In this document: positions 14,583 through 18,395 of the stretch, piece by piece
Numbering within the stretch: the first letter of the stretch is position 1
Layout: each line of letters begins with the position of its first letter
From: an uncultured Phycisphaerales bacterium
GTDB taxonomy: Bacteria > Planctomycetota > Phycisphaerae > UBA1845 > CAIVHJ01
NCBI GenBank assembly: GCA_903905665.1
Contig: CAIVHJ010000167.1
Location: 1 to 18,395, forward strand
Length of the DNA stretch: 18,395 bases
Direction of reading: 5' to 3'
Notes under the pieces: generated by a model
The model's database searches: none
The model's input: only the letters and a program-made list of their open reading frames with translations
Told to the model about the DNA's origin: nothing
Program-made: the position numbers and the translations under genes

Positions 14583-14646
14583 AAACCACCAAGTGTGACT
14601 TGACTTATGACACCACGCGTGCGTGCGCAGTAGCAAGACCGTTTGT

Positions 14647-15639
14647 TTACATCCTCAATAGGGCTGACCCCCACGTGAGTCCCGCCCCGAACGCCACCAT
14701 CATGACCAGATCACCCGTTCGGATCCGACCGGCCCGGCGCGCCTCGTCCAGCGAAATGCCCACCGAAGCCCCGGAAGTGTTGCCGTAACGGTCGATGTTC
14801 ACCCACACCCGATCCATTGAAATTCCCAGCTTCGTAGCGGCCGATTCTATGATGCGAAGATTCGATTGATGGGGGATGAACAGGGCAATCTCTTCTTGTC
14901 GAACACCTGATTGCTCCAGCGTCTGACGGATCAGTTCCTGCATTTTGCTGACGGCGAATTTATACACCTCGCGACCCTGCATCCGCATAAGATAATTGCG
15001 ATCCTTCAGCACCTGATCCGAAAACGGGGTCAAAGATCCGCCGCCCGGAATACAGATCAGCGATGCTCCCTGCCCGTCGGCTCCCATAATTCCGGTGATG
15101 AGCCCCTGCTCCGGATTCGAGGCCTGCGATACCACGATCGCCCCGGCGCCGTCGCCGAACAAAATGCAACTGCCCCGATCCTGATAATCCGTGATTCTCG
15201 ATAACGACTCGGCGCTAACCACCAAAACGTTTCGATACGTTCCATGATGCACGAAGTGGGCCGCCGTCATCAGACAATACAAAAACCCGCTACACGCTGC
15301 CGCAAGATCAAACGCCGGAATTTTCCCGGCCCCCAATTCCGCCTGAAGAAAACACGCCGTAGCCGGCAACAGAAAATGCGGCGTCACCGTTCCGCAAATG
15401 ATCAGGTCCAACTCCTCCGGTTGAATCTTCGCATCGTTCATCGCACGACGCGATGCCTCAAGGGCCATCGTCATCGTGGATTCTCCCTCGCTGACGATCC
15501 GCCGCTCTTTGATTCCCGTGCGCGTCGTGATCCACTCGTCCGAAGTATCGATCATCTTTTCAAAATCGGCGTTGGTCAAACGACGTTCGGGAACAAACAT
15601 CCCCGTGCCGCGAATGGCGATCCGAAGATTGGGTGTCAT
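14647..15639 (-). CDS. fabH: 3-oxoacyl-[acyl-carrier-protein] synthase III
   Basis: Starts fatty-acid chains by condensing acyl-CoA with malonyl-ACP. The thiolase-fold KAS III triad is C116 (DLAAACSGFLY), H257 (FIPHQSNLRI) and N287 (DRYGNTSGAS). The N-terminus IRGTGMFVPERRLTN and C-terminus FGAGLTWGSALLRM are typical. ATG 15639 is chosen because it overlaps the plsX stop as ATGA and gives the normal 330-residue length. The frame remains open further upstream, but only inside plsX. Start-unit preference (acetyl versus branched) cannot be read from the sequence with confidence. It is followed by a 107-bp gap before fabD. Confidence 0.97.
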   Translation of the reverse strand: MTPNLRIAIRGTGMFVPERRLTNADFEKMIDTSDEWITTRTGIKERRIVSEGESTMTMALEASRRAMNDAKIQPEELDLIICGTVTPHFLLPATACFLQAELGAGKIPAFDLAAACSGFLYCLMTAAHFVHHGTYRNVLVVSAESLSRITDYQDRGSCILFGDGAGAIVVSQASNPEQGLITGIMGADGQGASLICIPGGGSLTPFSDQVLKDRNYLMRMQGREVYKFAVSKMQELIRQTLEQSGVRQEEIALFIPHQSNLRIIESAATKLGISMDRVWVNIDRYGNTSGASVGISLDEARRAGRIRTGDLVMMVAFGAGLTWGSALLRM

Positions 15640-16640
15640 GTATGAACCGTCCCCGTGCCGGCGAATTGCTCCGCCAGCAGTGTATTGAGTTTGTAATTGA
15701 TGAAATGGCGGGACGCGCGAATAGCGTTGCGAATGGTCCGCGCATCGCTGCTGCCGTGACAGATGATCGCAACCCCATTGAGCCCCAGCAGCGGCGCTCC
15801 GCCGTATTCGACATAATCGTGCTTGCGCCACACTTCGCGAACCACTTCGTCAAATGTTTTCTTGAGCGACGGCGCGGCTTGCAGGATTTCCTTGGCGATC
15901 ATTTCAAAAATCCCGCGCGAAAGGCCCTCAAAAAGTTTCAGAATCACGTTTCCGACAAACCCATCGCTGACCGCCACGTCGCAGGCGCCTTCGAACAGGT
16001 CCCGTCCTTCGATGTTGCCGATGAATTCAATGTTCGGATCGGCATGAAGCAGTTCGTTCGCCTCTTTGATCACACTGGTCCCCTTGACGTTTTCTTCGCC
16101 GATGGAAAGCAATCCCACGCGTTGCCGAGGCAGGCGGCTGACGTGTTTGGCAAACAAAGTCCCCATGGTCGCGTATTGGTGCAGGTGAACCGCTTTGGGC
16201 TGAATGTTGGCCCCAACGTCGCACAAAACGAACGCCCCGTAAAACGACGGAATAGTCACGGCGATTCCAGCCCGCTGAATTCCCGGAATCGTGCGCATTC
16301 GCAACTGGCAGGCCGCCGCAAAAGCGCCCGTATTCCCGGCGCTCAGCACAATATCCGCCTGCCGGCTGGCGCCCATCTCCGCCAATCGCAGGATGGAGGA
16401 ATCCTTTTTCTGCCGAAGCGCGTCCACGGGAGGATCGCCCATCTCGATGACCTGTGTCGTGTGAACGATGCTGATGCGATCCGACGGCCCCCCGCATTTC
16501 TTCAGTTCTTCGCGGATTCGCGATTCGTCGCCGACCAGAACGATTTCGATATCGTCCAACTCGTTGATCGCGTCAATCGCCCCCTGCACATTGCATTGCG
16601 GGGCAAGATCACCACCCATGGCGTCCAGTGCTATCCGCAT
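15636..16640 (-). CDS. plsX: Phosphate acyltransferase PlsX
   Basis: Peripheral membrane enzyme that converts acyl-ACP to acyl-phosphate, the acyl donor for PlsY in phospholipid synthesis. The sequence begins RIALDAMGGDLAP and contains VLVGDE, the substrate segment SAGNTGAFAAA, LCDVGANIQPKAVHLHQYA, LLSIGEENVKGTSV, GNIEGRDLFEGACDVAVSDG, then FVGNVILK and YGGAPLLGLNG. The length of 334 residues is typical. The ATG at 16640 has GGAG about ten bases upstream. It overlaps fabH by 4 bp and follows rpmF by 75 bp, the classic rpmF-plsX-fabH order, so membrane lipid and ribosome output share a promoter. Confidence 0.97.
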   Translation of the reverse strand: MRIALDAMGGDLAPQCNVQGAIDAINELDDIEIVLVGDESRIREELKKCGGPSDRISIVHTTQVIEMGDPPVDALRQKKDSSILRLAEMGASRQADIVLSAGNTGAFAAACQLRMRTIPGIQRAGIAVTIPSFYGAFVLCDVGANIQPKAVHLHQYATMGTLFAKHVSRLPRQRVGLLSIGEENVKGTSVIKEANELLHADPNIEFIGNIEGRDLFEGACDVAVSDGFVGNVILKLFEGLSRGIFEMIAKEILQAAPSLKKTFDEVVREVWRKHDYVEYGGAPLLGLNGVAIICHGSSDARTIRNAIRASRHFINYKLNTLLAEQFAGTGTVHT

Positions 16641-16715
16641 GAAACTTCAACTCCACTCGCAGGTAATGCAACAGACAGACTTGCCATCACGGATCGTTTC
16701 CGTAATCCATCCGAG

Positions 16716-16901
16716 TCATTCTTCTTCCGTCTTGCGCTTCAATTGCACTTTCGCATTGACAAAACCGCAATTTTCGCAGGCAGCGTGTGGCCGTTTCGCC
16801 TGACCGCACATCGGACATGGAATGGATTGCACCGGTTTCAGCGCATGGTGCGATCGACGAATTCGGCTTCTGCGATGCGACGTTCTTCGAGCCGGTAACA
16901 T
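16716..16901 (-). CDS. rpmF: 50S ribosomal protein L32
   Basis: 61-residue ribosomal protein of the large subunit. The N-terminus LPARRTSHRRSRIRRSHHAL is the basic L32 start. It is followed by a zinc-ribbon of the CxxC type (PCPMCG) and a second pair (CENCGF), so this is the cysteine-containing form. A short charged tail, QLKRKTEEE, closes it. The ATG at 16901 has GAGGGG about seven bases upstream. It heads the fatty-acid cluster, as in many bacteria, and plsX follows after 75 bp. A yceD-like gene, often found upstream of rpmF, is absent here. Confidence 0.93.
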   Translation of the reverse strand: MLPARRTSHRRSRIRRSHHALKPVQSIPCPMCGQAKRPHAACENCGFVNAKVQLKRKTEEE

Positions 16902-16953
16902 AATAATCCCCTCTCAATTCATTGCAACACGTGTGGCGGCAGGCTCTTATCTC

Positions 16954-17002
16954 AAAAAAACCCTCCGTCGGCACGCACGGTTCCGGCTGGCGACGCGGGG
17001 TT
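16954..17002 (-). terminator. Intrinsic terminator / attenuator-like stem in rpmF leader
   Basis: On the minus strand, AACCC-CG-CGTCG pairs with CGACG-GA-GGGTT. This gives two 5-bp helices separated by a 2x2 internal loop, with a 20-base apical region (16971-16990), followed directly by seven U (complement of 16954-16960). It begins about 11 bases after the predicted rpmF start and ends about 50 bases before the ATG. It may act as a leader attenuator. If the promoter call is wrong, it may simply end the upstream ABC operon. Confidence 0.45.
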
Positions 17003-17019
17003 AGGACACGTAAACCCGT

Positions 17020-17048
17020 AAATTACAGCAACATCCGAATCCAGTCAA
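17020..17048 (-). promoter_or_regulatory. sigma70-like promoter of rpmF-plsX-fabH
   Basis: On the minus strand, TTGACT (17043-17048), 17 bases, TAATTT (17020-17025). Expected start near 17013, giving a leader of about 110 nt. It is the best hexamer pair noted in the gap between the ABC permease and rpmF. Confidence 0.55.
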
Positions 17049-17117
17049 GATTTGCCCATGGCTCCCAGGTTGAATGTTTCATCCCGCTTGTCGAAGATTC
17101 AGGCGATTGGCAGGGGT

Positions 17118-17137
17118 TAGCACACCATAACGTGCTA
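17118..17137. repeat. Short inverted repeat TAGCAC...GTGCTA
   Basis: TAGCAC-ACCATAAC-GTGCTA is a 6-bp stem with an 8-base loop, lying 6 bases from the G-rich palindrome. The two could form one composite intergenic element downstream of the ABC permease. Confidence 0.5.
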
Positions 17138-17143
17138 CCATTA

Positions 17144-17180
17144 CCCCTCTCCCTTGGAGGGGAGAGGGTAGGGTGAGGGG
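17144..17180. repeat. C/G-rich palindromic intergenic repeat
   Basis: CCCCTCTCCC-TTGGA-GGGGAGAGGG is a perfect 10-bp stem (17144-17168), followed by TAGGGTGAGGGG, an imperfect second copy of the right arm. It starts 19 bases past the permease stop and has no T-run on either side. I recall very similar palindromes in many unrelated bacterial genomes, but this was not checked here. Confidence 0.7.
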
Positions 17181-17198
17181 TAGTATTAGGAATAGGTG

Positions 17199-18344
17199 CT
17201 AATCTAACTGTTTGCGGAACCGGCGGATACTCAGCGTCAGGATCACCGAAGCACAAACAGCCAACCCAAGCACATGAGGCCACAAATCCCACAGGTCCGC
17301 CCCGCGCAAAATAATCCCTCGCAAAATTTCGATAAAGTACGTGGCCGGCAAGAGATACGTGAGCAGATAAATCGGAATCGGCATCTCCGACCTCGGAAAC
17401 ATGAATCCGCTGAGCAAAATCGACGGCATCATGACGATAAACGCGAATTGCATCGCCTCCAGATGGGTGGTTGCCAGAGTCGAAATCAGCAGTCCCAGAC
17501 CCAAAACCGTGACGATGAACAGCGTGCACAGGATGAGCAGGAGCAGCAGATCACCGTGTATCGGCACGTGAAAAACTGCGACCATCAGAAACAGCACCAG
17601 CAGCAATTCGCCAAACGCCATAATCGTGTAGGGGGTCAGTTTGCCGAGAATCAATCCGGCGCGACCGACTGGCGTCACAAATATCTGCTCCAGAGTTCCG
17701 AGTTCGCGCTCTCGAACAATCGAGAAACTCGTGAGGAATAGCAGGACGAGTTGCAGGATGATGGCGACCAGACCCGGGACGAAAAAATAGGCGCTTTCGA
17801 GATTCGGATTGTAAAGCAGGCGTACTCGCGGATCGATGGCCAAAGCGGCTCGACCCGCCGGGTCCCGCGCCGGCGCCAATTGCATCGCCTCGCCCATCGC
17901 CTTCGCCCGCGCAAACGACAGATTCGTCGTCAGCGACATGACGGTGTTCTGAGCGGTCATGGCGACCTGCGAATCGCTGCCGTCCACCAGAACCTGGATC
18001 GGCGCTTGTTGGCGGTTGAGCAACCGTTCCGAATAATCCGGTGGGATCAGCAGGCCCACTCTCGCTCGCCCGGAATCCAGCGTTCGATGGAACGAATCCA
18101 TGTCGTGCACCTGGGCGACGATCTGAAATGTACCGGTGCTGACGAAAGCGTCGGTCAGTTGTCGTGATTCCTGACTGCCGTCGAGGTCATAAACGGCCAT
18201 CGGGATGTGTTCGATCGTGATCCGAATGGCGTAACCGAAAATCGTCAGTTGCAAAGCGGGAACGACGAACGTAAAGAAGATCGTCGTTCGACTTCGACGA
18301 ATGTGCGTGAACTCCTTGATCAGTACCGCCCAGAAACCGTTCAT
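17199..18344 (-). CDS. ABC-2 type transporter permease (YhhJ/YbhS/YbhR-like)
   Basis: 381-residue inner-membrane subunit of an ABC exporter. It begins FWAVLIKEFTHIRRSRTTIF with TM1 at about residues 21-41, followed by a periplasmic domain of about 145 residues. Five further membrane segments start with AYFFVPGLVAIILQLVLLFL. The hallmark loop VRERELGTLEQIFVTPVGRA and the GKLTPY segment identify the ABC2_membrane_3 family, which usually exports drugs or other small hydrophobic compounds in Gram-negative envelopes. The substrate cannot be read. The ATPase gene ends one base before this ATG, so the two are one operon. The HlyD-like partner, if any, would be beyond the window. The ATG at 18344 is the start that follows the ATPase stop. 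Confidence 0.92.
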   Translation of the reverse strand: MNGFWAVLIKEFTHIRRSRTTIFFTFVVPALQLTIFGYAIRITIEHIPMAVYDLDGSQESRQLTDAFVSTGTFQIVAQVHDMDSFHRTLDSGRARVGLLIPPDYSERLLNRQQAPIQVLVDGSDSQVAMTAQNTVMSLTTNLSFARAKAMGEAMQLAPARDPAGRAALAIDPRVRLLYNPNLESAYFFVPGLVAIILQLVLLFLTSFSIVRERELGTLEQIFVTPVGRAGLILGKLTPYTIMAFGELLLVLFLMVAVFHVPIHGDLLLLLILCTLFIVTVLGLGLLISTLATTHLEAMQFAFIVMMPSILLSGFMFPRSEMPIPIYLLTYLLPATYFIEILRGIILRGADLWDLWPHVLGLAVCASVILTLSIRRFRKQLD

Positions 18345-18345
18345 A

Positions 18346-18395
18346 TCAATCAGCCCTCGCCAATGATCGCGTCAGCGTCACAAACACGTCCTCCA
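18346..18395 (-). CDS. ABC transporter ATP-binding protein, last codons only
   Basis: Only the final 15 residues and TGA are inside the window: EDVFVTLTRSLARAD, preceded by a partial codon ending TG, so probably LEDVFV. The LEDVFV-x-LT ending is characteristic of the C-terminus of ABC-2 exporter ATPases. The stop lies one base before the permease ATG. The fragment is too short for more. Confidence 0.75.
   Translation of the reverse strand, partial: EDVFVTLTRSLARAD

Noticed and set aside
15633..16898. Long open frame on plus (about 421 codons) antisense to plsX and rpmF
   Set aside because: It is a shadow of plsX, whose protein is unmistakable. The frame has no recognisable domain.
17118..17168. 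Rho-independent terminator after the ABC permease
   Set aside because: The stems are strong but no T-run follows on the minus strand, so the intergenic repeat explanation is preferred.

Overview
The window is a stretch of ordinary bacterial chromosome. No rRNA, tRNA, CRISPR array or insertion sequence was seen. GC content is moderate, Shine-Dalgarno motifs are recognisable, and the core genes are intact. The best guess is an uncultured or little-studied member of the Planctomycetota, perhaps Phycisphaerae-like. That guess rests on the style of several proteins: the ribosomal protein L32 N-terminus, the HYExAFEDYLR...DVKGR hypothetical protein, the short dispersed GCCGGTGCCAC hairpin repeats, and a stand-alone FliN-like gene. 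It is inference and has not been checked against a database.

Layout from left to right. (1) The 3' part of a TPR protein gene runs into miaB (tRNA methylthiotransferase) with a GTGA overlap. (2) A convergent pair follows: miaB on plus, and on minus an FtsB/DivIC-like septum protein downstream of eno (enolase). miaB and the ftsB-like gene overlap by 80 bp at their 3' ends. eno has a good sigma70-type promoter and a 5' leader hairpin. (3) Three poorly known genes come next: a one-TM hypothetical (plus), a membrane-anchored LysM protein (minus), and a small protein with a PD-(D/E)XK-nuclease-like motif (minus). (4) hisS (minus) diverges from rsmD and a CCA/poly(A) class nucleotidyltransferase (plus). 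(5) A lone fliN-like gene (minus) follows. (6) A complete fatty-acid synthesis cluster lies on minus, read right to left as rpmF-plsX-fabH-fabD-fabG-acpP-fabF. It carries its own promoters before rpmF and acpP, and probably before fabD. (7) At the right edge is an ABC-2 exporter permease, preceded by the last codons of its ATPase gene.

The fab cluster works as a unit. PlsX makes acyl-phosphate for phospholipid synthesis. FabD loads malonate on ACP, FabH starts chains, FabF elongates them and FabG reduces the keto group. L32 at the head couples the cluster to growth.

No clearly new multi-gene system was found. The items most worth a second look are small. They are an attenuator-like terminator hairpin in the rpmF leader, hairpins immediately downstream of the predicted transcription starts of eno and acpP, a dispersed intergenic hairpin repeat (three copies), the nuclease-like protein of unknown role, the FliN protein with a FliM-like N-terminal peptide, and the two-TM FtsB-like protein.
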